The notes under the pieces were generated by a model, which saw only the letters and a program-made list of their open reading frames with translations, was not told the DNA's origin and did no database searches. DNA of 58,684 bases from Cyanosarcina radialis HA8281-LM2 (GTDB lineage Bacteria > Cyanobacteriota > Cyanobacteriia > Cyanobacteriales > CCAP-1448): NCBI GenBank assembly GCA_019359615.1, contig JAHHHA010000039.1, forward strand, positions 1 to 58,684, written 5' to 3'. The translations under genes and the position numbers were made by a program. Shown here one piece after another: positions 47,618 to 56,928 of this stretch. The stretch's first letter is position 1. Every line of letters starts with the position of its first letter.

Positions 47618-50449
47618 TCAAAAAGAGCCTTGAGAATGCAGCAATTGTTGCAGGCGACGGCTTTCCATTTCTAATACCCGTCTGGCAAAATCGCCATCGC
47701 GTTCTAGCAGATCGTCGAGCGCGTCTACGGGAATGGCCAAAATCCTAGTAGAAGCAGCGGTGGCGACGATCGTGCCCGTTTGCTCGACGTGAGATAGTAC
47801 CTCCAATTCGTCCAGAATTTGACCCGGTAATAGTTGCTCTATCTTAGACTCGTTGGGTGACTCAATTCGAGCTTCTCCAGCAATCAGCAACAACAGTTCG
47901 CGACAAGTATCGCCCGCTTCAGTTACGACCTCACCAGCTTGGTAAGTTTTAATTTCACCACGATTAGCCAAAGCGATCGCAGTTGCACTTTTGACATCTT
48001 TAAAGAAGTCGCTACTGGCCATATATACCAATTTTTCTAGGCTGGGAAAAGCGGCTAAATCTGGTTTGGTAGTCGCAGAGACGACGATCTGAGCCGTTTC
48101 TTTAACTAAAGGTTCGATCTGGTGGGTTAGTTGTAGTAGCTGCTGAGCCTGTTCTCGACCGCGAACTGGATCTAGCTGGTAAAGTTCGTAGAGACTGATG
48201 GCTTGCAGCGAGGGATTTGGTTCGAGCAAGAGTGCTTCTAAATGATGGGCAATAGCCTCGGTTTTCCACTCTAAAGAGCAAGCCGGAGCGGTTTCTGGGG
48301 GTGGCTGCTGCAAGCAGGCGACGATTTTAGGGGCCAGTCGAGCCTGCCAGGTTGGTTCTTCTAGCAAATCTTGCAACACTAGAGATCCCATTTGACCGAA
48401 CGATCGAGCAAGCCGATAGCCTTCTGGACTTTCTCCTAAACTCTCGATAATTTCTAATAATCCGATCGCTAATAATTGCTTTTGCTGTTTTACTGTAGCT
48501 AACAGTAAGCTCAAAACCTCTCTTTGTTGCAACAAAATCGGTTGGTTCAAAGCCTGATATCGCTCGACCAAGTTTTGCAGTTGTGAGAGCAAAAACTCAG
48601 CCCGCCTGACGGTTCCGGTTTCTGGATCTAAGCTGGCGAAGATTTCTTCGTCTTCTTGCGAAGAAATCGAATATTGCTGCCTGAGCGATCGCACCGATTC
48701 GGGATAGTCTGCTAATAAGTTGGCGATCGCTCCTTCCCCATTACTGGAATTAAGTTGGCGTTGTTGTAGATTTACCAATCGCTCTAAAGACTTCCGATAA
48801 CCCGTCAACCGCACCAAGTTTTCACGGTTGCGCAGGCGGTGAGGATCGAGCAATTCTGGATCTTCAACTCCCAATTCGGTTAAGGTGGTACGGTGTTCCT
48901 CATCGCTGATATCGAGTTCGCTACGCAATTGACGCAACACTTCTAGGCTGCTAGCGGTGTCGGCATAACCTTCTTCTAAAGCTTCTCGCAAAACGCCTTT
49001 ATAAGCTTGATGTCGTTTTTCTTTGCTAAAGCTAGGTAATACCTTAGCGAGAACGTAAATCTCGTCGGTATTAAGATCTTCTAAGGTTCGATCTTCGAGA
49101 TATTGAGAGAGGTTTAACTCCAGCTTTGCTAGTTGCTTGCGAAAACGGGATGCCAAACTTTCGCGGGAATAAAGTGACGGATTGCGCCCCCAGTTGCGGT
49201 AAAGCCATGCCGTACTGACCAAGACAATCAGAGCATCGTAGAAATATTGTATTGCTGGAGGCAACAACCTAATAAACGGCCGACCAGCAAACACGAAGAA
49301 GATGTTGAAAACTACATAAGTACAAATTGCGAACGTTTGATGGCGAATTTGCTCTTTACTGAGAACTCGATGTTGGCGTTTGAGATAGTTTCTGTAGGTA
49401 TTTTCTAGAATTTCTCCTAACTTGTAAGCCAGCCAACTGCATAACCCCAAAGTCAAAGGTACTGCTATCAGTTTAGGAATAGCGATCGACCTGTTAAAGA
49501 GGTAAAATCCTGGTTTGAGCAATTGGGCGAGTTGGTCTTCTTGATGCGCCCAAGCGCCGGAAAAGTAATAATCCCAGTTGCCAGCATAAAGGTAGTAGTA
49601 GAGAAAGTAACCTACTACCAAACCGAAATAGCCGTAGTAGAGCAACTTGCGATCCGATCGGGTAATGTTATCCCAATAAGAGCGTTCCGAGTCAATATCA
49701 ATACAGGGACTTTTACAAGCAACGCAAGCACTTTGTTCTTTTTTGTCTTCACCGACAGTGCGGCACATCGATTGAGTAATCGATCGCTCGTCCATATGAG
49801 CTTTACTGGTAAAGATTCCGCCTGGTTCGGCATAGATTTTTTGTACCGGGGCCATGGGGCAGAAATACTGACACCAAGACTTACCGCCGTAGAGATAACC
49901 AACTGCGATCGCTGCTCCAATAGTAAAGATTAACCACAGGGCTAAAGCCGCGCGATCGGAGTTAATACATAGTATCCGGGCGCAAAGACCGAAAAACAGC
50001 CAGCCAAACTGGAAATAAAGGTGATTGTTCGCTAACCAAGAGTCTTTTTTGACCCGAAAGATTTCATAGCGAGTTTTCCCAGTTTTAGGATCGACTTTTT
50101 TGTTTTGCCGCTGCCATTTCAAGGCATTGGGAAGTTGAGAAATAAAAGATAGTGGACAGATCCGCCGCCAGAGTTCGTGTCCGAATACCACTAAGATAAA
50201 AATTGCCCCTGGAACCACCATCCCCCAAAACACCGCCGCGCCGATGCGGTAAGGGCGTTCTTCCAGGCAGACACCCTGCACCCGCACGCAAACATCAGGA
50301 TCGAGCCGAAACGGACTCCAGGCGAGATTTGGATCGGTGAGGATGGGGGAAATGGGGTCGTAAAACAGAGAAAAAATAAGTAGCAACCAAGCACTAGTTA
50401 CTACCCATCTCACCCAGTGCATGGTAGGTTCTGAAACTTTCCCAAACAT
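47618..50449 (-). CDS. Fe-S membrane protein with C-terminal cyclic-nucleotide-binding domain
   Basis: 943 residues. The N-terminal part has about seven transmembrane helices, with NapH/NosR-type cysteines: RRICPLSFISQLPN, SWCQYFCPMAPVQKIYAEPGG, and a ferredoxin-like pair in SMCRTVGEDKKEQ and SACVACKSPCIDID. This pattern fits a 4Fe-4S membrane electron carrier. The middle (about 450-760) is helical, soluble and of no known family. The C-terminus (about 815-940) is a cNMP-binding fold (IKTYQAGEVVTEAGDTCREL, LLPGQILDELEVLSHVEQTG). The gene runs in the same direction as nrtABCD, 292 bp downstream of nrtD, and its end lies close to the end of moaE. A redox-linked nitrate-assimilation function is an inference. 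Confidence 0.8.
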   Translation of the reverse strand: MFGKVSEPTMHWVRWVVTSAWLLLIFSLFYDPISPILTDPNLAWSPFRLDPDVCVRVQGVCLEERPYRIGAAVFWGMVVPGAIFILVVFGHELWRRICPLSFISQLPNALKWQRQNKKVDPKTGKTRYEIFRVKKDSWLANNHLYFQFGWLFFGLCARILCINSDRAALALWLIFTIGAAIAVGYLYGGKSWCQYFCPMAPVQKIYAEPGGIFTSKAHMDERSITQSMCRTVGEDKKEQSACVACKSPCIDIDSERSYWDNITRSDRKLLYYGYFGLVVGYFLYYYLYAGNWDYYFSGAWAHQEDQLAQLLKPGFYLFNRSIAIPKLIAVPLTLGLCSWLAYKLGEILENTYRNYLKRQHRVLSKEQIRHQTFAICTYVVFNIFFVFAGRPFIRLLPPAIQYFYDALIVLVSTAWLYRNWGRNPSLYSRESLASRFRKQLAKLELNLSQYLEDRTLEDLNTDEIYVLAKVLPSFSKEKRHQAYKGVLREALEEGYADTASSLEVLRQLRSELDISDEEHRTTLTELGVEDPELLDPHRLRNRENLVRLTGYRKSLERLVNLQQRQLNSSNGEGAIANLLADYPESVRSLRQQYSISSQEDEEIFASLDPETGTVRRAEFLLSQLQNLVERYQALNQPILLQQREVLSLLLATVKQQKQLLAIGLLEIIESLGESPEGYRLARSFGQMGSLVLQDLLEEPTWQARLAPKIVACLQQPPPETAPACSLEWKTEAIAHHLEALLLEPNPSLQAISLYELYQLDPVRGREQAQQLLQLTHQIEPLVKETAQIVVSATTKPDLAAFPSLEKLVYMASSDFFKDVKSATAIALANRGEIKTYQAGEVVTEAGDTCRELLLLIAGEARIESPNESKIEQLLPGQILDELEVLSHVEQTGTIVATAASTRILAIPVDALDDLLERDGDFARRVLEMESRRLQQLLHSQGSF

Positions 50450-50741
50450 GGCTTGTATGATTTATTAAAGTTGGAATGCTGAGGCGATCGCTATTCGTTA
50501 AACCTCTGGTATAAGTCGATAACTTATCAAAAACATCTGTGTTTATCTGTGTTTATCTGTGGTTCATCTGTGTTATGAAAAATTGGATTTATCCCAGAGG
50601 TCTAATGTCAATCGAGTTTACCTAGAAAATCCCCACATAGCGATCGCGGTGCGTTACGCTGCGCTAACGCACCCTACTGGATCGACATACATCGGGGTTT
50701 GTTGGGTTTCCTAACGTCAACCCAACCTACAGCTATGGCTT
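50450..50741. other. 292-bp nrtD-distal spacer with three repeats
   Basis: No gene. It contains three ATCTGTGTTTAT units and a CATCTGTG (50533-50575), a GGTGCGTTACGCTGCGCTAACGC element (50649-50675) and a GTTGGGTTTCCTAACGTCAACCCAACCTAC element (50695-50731). Any transcript into the Fe-S gene would cross these hairpins. Confidence 0.75.
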
Positions 50742-51605
50742 TTAACTGGCGATATCGTCGTGGGCAAAACGGTTATAGAGGAAGTCGAGGGCGCGGTTGC
50801 GGAGATCGTAGTATTGGGGATCTTCCATGATTTGAGCGCGATCGCGCGGCCGGGGGAAGGGAATCTCTAAGATCTCCCCAATGCCAGCAGCAGGGGCGTT
50901 AGTCATCATTACCAAACGATCTGCTAAGAAGATACATTCGTCGATGTCGTGAGTCACCATTAGCACCGTGCAGCGGTGGTCGAGGAAGATTTGAGATAGT
51001 TCTTCTTGCATTTCTTCCTTGGTGATCGCATCTAGCGCCCCAAAGGGTTCGTCCAAAATCATGATTTCCGGACGGATGGAAAACGCCCGCGCGATCGCTA
51101 CCCGCTGTTTCATCCCTCCAGATAGCTGCGGCGGTTTCTTTTCTCCCGCATCCCCCAATCCCACCATCGCTAGGTGTTCTTGAACGATCGCGTCTTTCTC
51201 AGCATGAGACTTATTCGGGAAAACCGATTTCAGGGCCAGGTAAACATTCTCGTAGGTGGTCATCCAGGGCAAGAGGGCGTAGTTTTGAAACACCATCATG
51301 CGATCGGGCCCTGGTTTGGTAATTCTTTGACCCCGCAGGCGTACTTCTCCTTTGTCGGGGATGGCAAAGCCGGAAACGGCGTTTAATAAGGTCGATTTGC
51401 CGCAACCAGAGTGACCGATGATGCAGATAAATTCACCTTCTTGGACGGTCATGCTGATGTCTTTGATGACGACGTTGGGGCCCGATTGGGTGGGGTAAAC
51501 TTTGGTGATGTTATCGAGAACTAGAAACGGCTCGTCACCACGAGATTGAGGTGCTGTAGACGATCGAGTCTGGGTACGTCTTCCGGTTTGGGTGGTATTG
51601 GTCAT
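50742..51605 (-). CDS. nrtD: Nitrate ABC transporter ATP-binding protein NrtD
   Basis: A 287-residue ATPase of the nitrate/sulfonate/bicarbonate importer family. Walker A is GHSGCGKSTLLN, the Q-loop VFQNYALLPWMT, the signature LSGGMKQRVAIARA and Walker B IMILDEPFGALDAI, with H-loop THDIDE. The N-terminal ~25 residues are a polar extension. As in other cyanobacteria it is the last gene of nrtABCD and probably pairs with the NrtC ATPase half. It is 266 bp away from nrtC with repeats between, so it depends on read-through or its own promoter. Confidence 0.94.
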   Translation of the reverse strand: MTNTTQTGRRTQTRSSTAPQSRGDEPFLVLDNITKVYPTQSGPNVVIKDISMTVQEGEFICIIGHSGCGKSTLLNAVSGFAIPDKGEVRLRGQRITKPGPDRMMVFQNYALLPWMTTYENVYLALKSVFPNKSHAEKDAIVQEHLAMVGLGDAGEKKPPQLSGGMKQRVAIARAFSIRPEIMILDEPFGALDAITKEEMQEELSQIFLDHRCTVLMVTHDIDECIFLADRLVMMTNAPAAGIGEILEIPFPRPRDRAQIMEDPQYYDLRNRALDFLYNRFAHDDIAS

Positions 51606-51871
51606 AGTTGTTTAACTCGCTGGTAAATTTATGGGGAGAGGCGCAGTTCACAGTCGTCTTTGGGATAAATCCAATTTTTATAACGCAGATGAACCGCAGA
51701 TGAACGCAGCATTATCGCCAGGAAGCGATCGCTTTGATAAGTTGGGTTTCACTATCGTTCGACTCAACCTACTAACTCTTTCTCCCCTCTCCTCGCAGGC
51801 TACTGTGTATACATAAGTTTTCGGTTTGAAGATTTGCCTCGCAGGAGAGGGGTTGGGGGTGAGGTCGATCG
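51606..51871. other. 266-bp nrtC-nrtD spacer with repeats
   Basis: No gene. From the nrtD side it carries ACGCAGATGAACCGCAGATG (51681-51710), a GTTGGGTTTCACTATCGTTC element (51740-51775), a GGGGTGAGG-type copy (51781-51864) and the GTATAC element (51799-51817). Confidence 0.75.
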
Positions 51872-53872
51872 CTAAGCTGCTATCCGATGGGAATCTAAGG
51901 CAATTTCTGCCATGGTGAAATCCCGTTTGATCTCCAAATTATTGAGATAGGAGAGCGGATCGTCAGCGTTGAAGGTGGAACCGTCAAATAGTTGAATCGG
52001 ACCGCGAGCGTAAGTCAGTTCTGACATTCCCAGTTCCCGCGCTGCCGTACTAAAAGTGCTTACCCGACAAGTTTTTTCCAAAACTTCGACCCAGTTACGG
52101 GGAAAAGGAACGTCACCCCAACGCGCCATTTGCACCATGTGCCACAAGTGTTCTGTCCGACTGGGACGATTTACGCCGTCGCCGTAGAATAGGTGATGGG
52201 CGTACTCCCGCATCGGCTTGTCTAAACTGCAAGTAGCCTGGTTCGGATCTCCCAACTGAATGTAGCTGGCAGAGGTGCCGATGTATTCTCGCCGCGCCAA
52301 AATTTGGCGAATTTCTTCGGCATTGCTCAAATCGGCACAATACTGACAAGCTTCCAATAGAGCTTTGACTAAAGCGATATGGGTGTTGGGATAGGCGTTA
52401 GCCCAATCTTCCCGCACGCCCAATACCTTACCGGGGTGTCCCTGCCAAATTTCTAAGTCGGTGGCAATGGTGAAGCCAATTCCTTCCATGGCTGCCCGCA
52501 GGTTCCACGGTTCGCCGACACAAAAGCCATCGATCGTCCCGGCTTTGAGATCGACCACCATTTGAGCCGGAGGAATCATCTTTAACTTGACATCGATATC
52601 TGGGTCGATGCCAGCGGAAGCCAACCAGTAGCGCAACAGCAGGTTGTGCATGGATGAGGGATGAACCACGCCCAAGCGGTGCTGGCGATCGCGCGTTTGT
52701 TGCAGCATCTGTTTGAAGTCTGCTAGGGTGCGGATGCCCTGGTCGTAAAACTTCTTATCTAGGGTGATGGCGTTGCCATTTCTGGTCATCGTTAAGGCGC
52801 TGACGATCGGCACGCTTTGATTTCCCGCACCGCCTAAAGTAATCCATAATGGCATTCCCGACGGCATTTGGGCCGCGTCGAGATATCCGCCCGTCATCCC
52901 GTCTGAGATGCCGCGCCAGCTAGATTCCCGCATCAAATTGACTTCATCTAAACCGTGCTTGGCAAAAAAGCCTTTTTCTTTGGCGATGGCAATGGGAGCG
53001 CAAGCGGTGAGGGGGACAAAGCCAACTTCTAGGTTGACTTTTTCCAAGCCGTGGCGGGGAACGACGGCCACTTTTCTCGCCCGCATTTTTTTCACCTGCT
53101 TTTGCTGGTTGAGGAAGTAGATAATTTCGCTCCGCAGTTGGTAATAACTGGGATGCTTCACCGCTTCCATCCGCTTCCGAGGGCGAGGAATATCGACTTC
53201 TAGAATGCCGCCGATCTTAGAACCGGGACCGTTAGTCATCATCACCACGCGATCGCTCATCAGCACGGCCTCATCGACATCGTGCGTCACCATCAGGGCA
53301 GAGACTTCGTTTTCTTCGCAAATGCGGGTGAGTTGTTCTTGCAGGTTGCCTCTAGTCAGGGCATCCAACACCCCAAACGGTTCGTCTAACAGCAACAGCT
53401 TGGGTTGAATCACTAGGGCCCGCGCGATCGCTACCCGCTGTCTCATCCCCCCAGAAATCTCGTTGGGCAACTTATCGATCGAACCAGAAAGTCCGACGAT
53501 ATTGATGTAGTGTTCGGCCATTTCCTTGCGTTCTTGCTTGGATTTTTCGGTCATCACCACATCGACGGCCAGCATGACGTTTTCTCGCACCGTCTTCCAA
53601 GGCAGCAAAGAATAGTTTTGAAACACCACCATGCGATCGGGACCTGGTTGTTTGACTACCAACCCATCTACTGTCACTATCCCTCCAGTCGGTAAATCCA
53701 ATCCGGCAATCATGTTCAATAAAGTAGATTTGCCACAACCGGAGTGACCGATCAAGGAGATATATTCTCCTTTTTTAATTTTCAGGTCGATCCCTTTAAG
53801 TGCTAAATATTCCTTGCCACCTGCTAGCGGGAAAGACTTATCAACTTGGTCAACTAAAACAAAATCGCTCAT
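51872..53872 (-). CDS. nrtC: Nitrate ABC transporter ATPase/binding fusion NrtC
   Basis: 666 residues. The N-terminal ~255 form an ATPase (Walker A GHSGCGKST, Q-loop VFQNYSLLPWKT, signature ISGGMRQRVAIARA, Walker B LLLLDEPFGVLDAL). The C-terminal ~380 residues are an NrtA-like solute-binding domain (VGFVPLTACAPIAIAKEKGF, YWLASAGIDPDIDVKL, GFCVGEPWN). This fusion is characteristic of cyanobacterial Nrt and Cmp importers, in which the C-terminal domain is a regulatory nitrate sensor that inhibits uptake in the presence of ammonium. The order matches nrtC; the neighbouring NrtA identifies nitrate rather than bicarbonate as substrate. Confidence 0.95.
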   Translation of the reverse strand: MSDFVLVDQVDKSFPLAGGKEYLALKGIDLKIKKGEYISLIGHSGCGKSTLLNMIAGLDLPTGGIVTVDGLVVKQPGPDRMVVFQNYSLLPWKTVRENVMLAVDVVMTEKSKQERKEMAEHYINIVGLSGSIDKLPNEISGGMRQRVAIARALVIQPKLLLLDEPFGVLDALTRGNLQEQLTRICEENEVSALMVTHDVDEAVLMSDRVVMMTNGPGSKIGGILEVDIPRPRKRMEAVKHPSYYQLRSEIIYFLNQQKQVKKMRARKVAVVPRHGLEKVNLEVGFVPLTACAPIAIAKEKGFFAKHGLDEVNLMRESSWRGISDGMTGGYLDAAQMPSGMPLWITLGGAGNQSVPIVSALTMTRNGNAITLDKKFYDQGIRTLADFKQMLQQTRDRQHRLGVVHPSSMHNLLLRYWLASAGIDPDIDVKLKMIPPAQMVVDLKAGTIDGFCVGEPWNLRAAMEGIGFTIATDLEIWQGHPGKVLGVREDWANAYPNTHIALVKALLEACQYCADLSNAEEIRQILARREYIGTSASYIQLGDPNQATCSLDKPMREYAHHLFYGDGVNRPSRTEHLWHMVQMARWGDVPFPRNWVEVLEKTCRVSTFSTAARELGMSELTYARGPIQLFDGSTFNADDPLSYLNNLEIKRDFTMAEIALDSHRIAA

Positions 53873-54051
53873 AGTTTGTTAATTGTCGATCGTTCGTGGT
53901 TTATCGTTTGTGGTTCGTCGTTCATCAATAGATCCCTGGCGCAAACCGATAAATCATCTATTACATCTGTGTTTATCTGTGTTCATCTGTGGACACTATT
54001 AAAAACTTCCCATTTTGCCACAGACCAGAGATCTATCGAACTATACATCTA
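53873..54051. other. 179-bp nrtB-nrtC spacer with ATCTGTG repeat
   Basis: No gene. Three ATCTGTG units (53964-53993) and a TCGTTCGTGGTTTATCGTTT stretch near nrtC. Confidence 0.75.
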
Positions 54052-54882
54052 CTATTCCGGGACAATTACTGACTGCAACCAAGCCATCAGTCGATCGAGT
54101 AGCAAGCCCACAGCCCCGATCCAAACCAGCGCTAAAATCACTTCGCTGATGTAGTTGTTTTGGTAAGCTTCCCAGATGAAGAACCCAATTCCCACAATCC
54201 CCGACATCACGATTTCAGCGGCGATAATTGCCAGCCATGCCAAGCTGATAGCCACTCTCAATCCGGTGAAAATGTAAGGCAGTGCCGAGGGCAAGAGAAT
54301 GTTGAAGAAGTACATATTGCGGGGCACCTTCAAGACTTTCGCCACGTTGTTGTAGTCTTGAGGAATTTGTTTTACGCCCACAGCAGTGTTAATCAAAATC
54401 GGCCAGACGGCAGTAATGAAAATCACGAATAAAGCTGCTGGTTCGTTCTTATTCAACGCTGCCAAAGAAATCGGCACCCATGCCAAGGGTGGAACCGTTC
54501 GCAAAAACAGAAATAGCGGATCTAAGGCTTTGGAAATCATCGGTGAAGTTCCCACTAAAATCCCGACTGCAATTCCCACGGCTGCGGCTAAGGTGTAGCT
54601 AATTGCCACCCGTTGCAGGCTGGCCCAGGTTTGCCAAAACATTCCTTTGTCGATACCACCGCGATCGTAAAAGGGATACATCAGTAGTTCTCTGGTACGT
54701 TCGTCGGTAATCAAACTAGCCGGTCCTGGCAGGAGGGTAATTCCAGAGGAAGATAGCATTTGCCAGATTCCCAAGAATGCAAAAATAGCTATTAGGGGTG
54801 GCAAAAAGTCTTTATTTACTTTCTTCCAAAAGGCACTTGAGCCTCGGAAGGTCGTATTTCGTCCTGGCGAGCTAACTGTCAT
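54052..54882 (-). CDS. nrtB: Nitrate ABC transporter permease NrtB
   Basis: A 276-residue inner-membrane permease with about six or seven helices and the BPD_transp_1 fold. The EAA-like coupling loop is near VPRNMYFFNILLPSALPYIF, followed by GLRVAISLAWLAIIAAEIV. NrtB dimerises in the importer with NrtC and NrtD. The start at the ATG gives a hydrophilic N-terminal arm (TVSSPGRNTTFRGSSAFW), normal for the family. A 74-bp spacer with a CGCAGAGG repeat (54901-54932) separates it from nrtA. Confidence 0.95.
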   Translation of the reverse strand: MTVSSPGRNTTFRGSSAFWKKVNKDFLPPLIAIFAFLGIWQMLSSSGITLLPGPASLITDERTRELLMYPFYDRGGIDKGMFWQTWASLQRVAISYTLAAAVGIAVGILVGTSPMISKALDPLFLFLRTVPPLAWVPISLAALNKNEPAALFVIFITAVWPILINTAVGVKQIPQDYNNVAKVLKVPRNMYFFNILLPSALPYIFTGLRVAISLAWLAIIAAEIVMSGIVGIGFFIWEAYQNNYISEVILALVWIGAVGLLLDRLMAWLQSVIVPE

Positions 54883-54900
54883 TGTGTTCTCCTGATTTTT

Positions 54901-54932
54901 TTAACGCAAAGGGGCGCAGAGGTGCGCAGAGT
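54901..54932. repeat. TTAACGCAAAGGGGCGCAGAGG repeat
   Basis: Second copy of the element at 24434-24482, inside the nrtA-nrtB spacer. Confidence 0.75.
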
Positions 54933-54956
54933 TGTTGTCAAATCTAGGTTGGGGCT

Positions 54957-56312
54957 TTAAGCTTTGATTTTCTTGATTTTCAAGCTGTCGAGGTAAGCTT
55001 TGGGGTTTTCAGGGTTGAATTCGGCCCCGTCAAAAAATTTCTCAGGCCCGCGAGAGGTGCTTTCGGGAATGTCGGCGCTGGCAATTCCTAATTCTTTGGC
55101 TGCTTCTTTCCAAAGTTTTTCGCCATTGACGGCACCGATAATTCTGTCGGCTTCGTTGAGGATGGCTGGTGGTAAAAATCCCCAGCGGACGCTTTCAGTT
55201 AAAAACCACAGATCGTGGCTTTGGTAAGGATAAGAAACGCTGCCTCGGCTATCTTTCCAGTAAAGAGTTCCTAGTTTTGCATCTTTGATATCTGGCTTGG
55301 CATCACCCATTTTGTAAGTACCCGTATAAGGCCCCCTTAAGAACTCTGTAGGCACATTAAAATACTTACGCAGGGCGAGAATTCTGACCATTTCTTCTTT
55401 GTTTTTGGGGTTGTCGCACCACTGTTGAGCTTCCATCACTGCTTTGAGAATTGCCTTCGTCGCTTTAGGATTTTTCTCGATCCAATCTTTACGAATAGCT
55501 AAATATTCTTCGGGGTGAAACGGCCAAATTTGGGAAGTTAAAACTGCCATGAAGCCAATTTTGTCTCTGACGATTCGATAGGGCCAAGGATCGCCCGTAC
55601 TGAAACCATCCATGGTGCCCGTTCTCATGTTGGCAACAGTTTGAGCGGCAGGAACGGCTAATAAGTCGAGATCTTCATCTGGATCGATGCCGCCTGCGGC
55701 TAACCAATAACGAATCCAGAAATCTTGGTTGACTTTAGGGAATGTATAAGCGGCTTTGAAGGGAGTACCTTCTTTTTTCAGGCTAGCAATATAATCTTTA
55801 GCACCAGTTAGATCTAAACCAATACCTTTGCCTAAGTGTTTGTTGGCGATCGCAATCCCATTACCTTGAGTATTTAATTGGGCCAGAACTAGCATTGGTA
55901 CTTTGCGATTGCCTTTGGTAATCAGACCTTCAGAAATTAGATGTGGCATGGGCATTTGCCACTGTCCGCCATCAATTCCACCGCCTTCAGAACCGATTTC
56001 AATATTATCTCTAGCCGCCCCCCAAGAAGCTTGTTTGGCTATGATTACATCGGTCATGCCATGGCGGGTAAAGAATCCTTTTTCTTCAGCAATAATTAAG
56101 GGGGCAGATTCGACAATTGGGATGTATCCCAATCTCACTGTAGTTACTTCTGGAGTAGTAGCTGGAGTGAGTTCTAGGGCTTCTGCCCTCGGCGATAGAT
56201 CGCCCGGATTGGGTGGGTTGCCCAAACAACCTTTGAGTAGAATAGAACTAGCTGCTGCTGCCCCAGCAGTTAACAGAAATTGTCGTCGAGAAGTTCTAGA
56301 AAAATCGGTCAT
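54957..56312 (-). CDS. nrtA: Nitrate ABC transporter substrate-binding lipoprotein NrtA
   Basis: About 451 residues from [14 protein letters not shown], preferred to the ATG at 56327 because it gives a short twin-Arg-like signal ([19 protein letters not shown]) and lipobox LLKGC. The mature protein is an NMT1/THI5-like binding fold. The nitrate-type ligand loop reads [20 protein letters not shown] and [19 protein letters not shown], as in NrtA rather than the GSGAGG/FCVGEPWN version of CmpA. This is the main support for calling the operon nrt and not cmp. It is the first gene of the operon; no clear NtcA site (GTA-N8-TAC) was found upstream, but a strong hairpin is at 56380-56404. Confidence 0.95.
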   Translation of the reverse strand: MTDFSRTSRRQFLLTAGAAAASSILLKGCLGNPPNPGDLSPRAEALELTPATTPEVTTVRLGYIPIVESAPLIIAEEKGFFTRHGMTDVIIAKQASWGAARDNIEIGSEGGGIDGGQWQMPMPHLISEGLITKGNRKVPMLVLAQLNTQGNGIAIANKHLGKGIGLDLTGAKDYIASLKKEGTPFKAAYTFPKVNQDFWIRYWLAAGGIDPDEDLDLLAVPAAQTVANMRTGTMDGFSTGDPWPYRIVRDKIGFMAVLTSQIWPFHPEEYLAIRKDWIEKNPKATKAILKAVMEAQQWCDNPKNKEEMVRILALRKYFNVPTEFLRGPYTGTYKMGDAKPDIKDAKLGTLYWKDSRGSVSYPYQSHDLWFLTESVRWGFLPPAILNEADRIIGAVNGEKLWKEAAKELGIASADIPESTSRGPEKFFDGAEFNPENPKAYLDSLKIKKIKA

Positions 56313-56379
56313 AAAATCCCCTACCAACCACTACGATTTTTGTTGGCTCGCTCGTGAATGATGTTGTTTTGGATGCACG

Positions 56380-56404
56380 AACTTCTTGCAGAACGCAAGA
56401 AGTT
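56380..56404. promoter_or_regulatory. Perfect 10-bp inverted repeat upstream of nrtA
   Basis: AACTTCTTGC and GCAAGAAGTT around a 5-bp loop, 68 bp before the nrtA ATG. It could be an operator for a dimeric regulator or a 5' leader hairpin. No T-run follows, so a terminator is less likely. Confidence 0.5.
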
Positions 56405-56928
56405 TAGTCGGGCGATCGGTATTTATACTTAGTAAAAATTTGGACTGCCAGACTGGTGATAATGAGGTTGAAAGTTATAGGTGTTTGGTCGGCGATCGCT
56501 GCTATCGATTTCATATAAGTCTATCGGTTTTTGGCGATCGTTTATTGCCCTTGATGGTCAAAATTGAAAAAAATATTAAACTTCAACCATAAGCATTATT
56601 TTATAACAACTTCGATCCAAATAGAAATACCTCTATCTATTAATTGTTTCAATCGAATCGATACAAAAAAACTTATATTTAAGTTCGAGTTAGGTAGATA
56701 ATTATTGATAGTATTGACTATCTTCTATGGTTGATAAAAGCTAATCTGGGACAACAATAATAGTTACTATGGATATTTATCTATAATGAGGAAGCTTAGC
56801 TCTAGGCGATCGACTGAGCCTCAAAATTTAGAATCGATCGTCCTCGATATATATAGTTCTAAATTAAGTGGCTTTCGATCCAGATTAAAATGATTCCATA
56901 GAGTTTTTCCCATAATTTGCATAAATCG
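56405..56928. other. Intergenic region between nrtA and the fasciclin gene
   Basis: About 520 bp with no convincing gene. Apart from AT-rich sequence it has a short inverted repeat GATAGT-ATTG-ACTATC (56707-56722) and a TATAAT at 56782-56787 that could be the -10 of the fasciclin gene. No canonical NtcA box was seen for nrtA. Confidence 0.5.

Noticed and set aside
51872-56312. Bicarbonate transporter cmpABCD
   Set aside because: The binding protein has the NrtA-type [19 protein letters not shown] segment, and the operon lies beside moaE; CmpA would show the GSGAGG-type loop.
56410-56430. NtcA box near GTATTTATAC upstream of nrtA
   Set aside because: The spacing is GTA-N4-TAC, not GTA-N8-TAC, so it does not fit the consensus.
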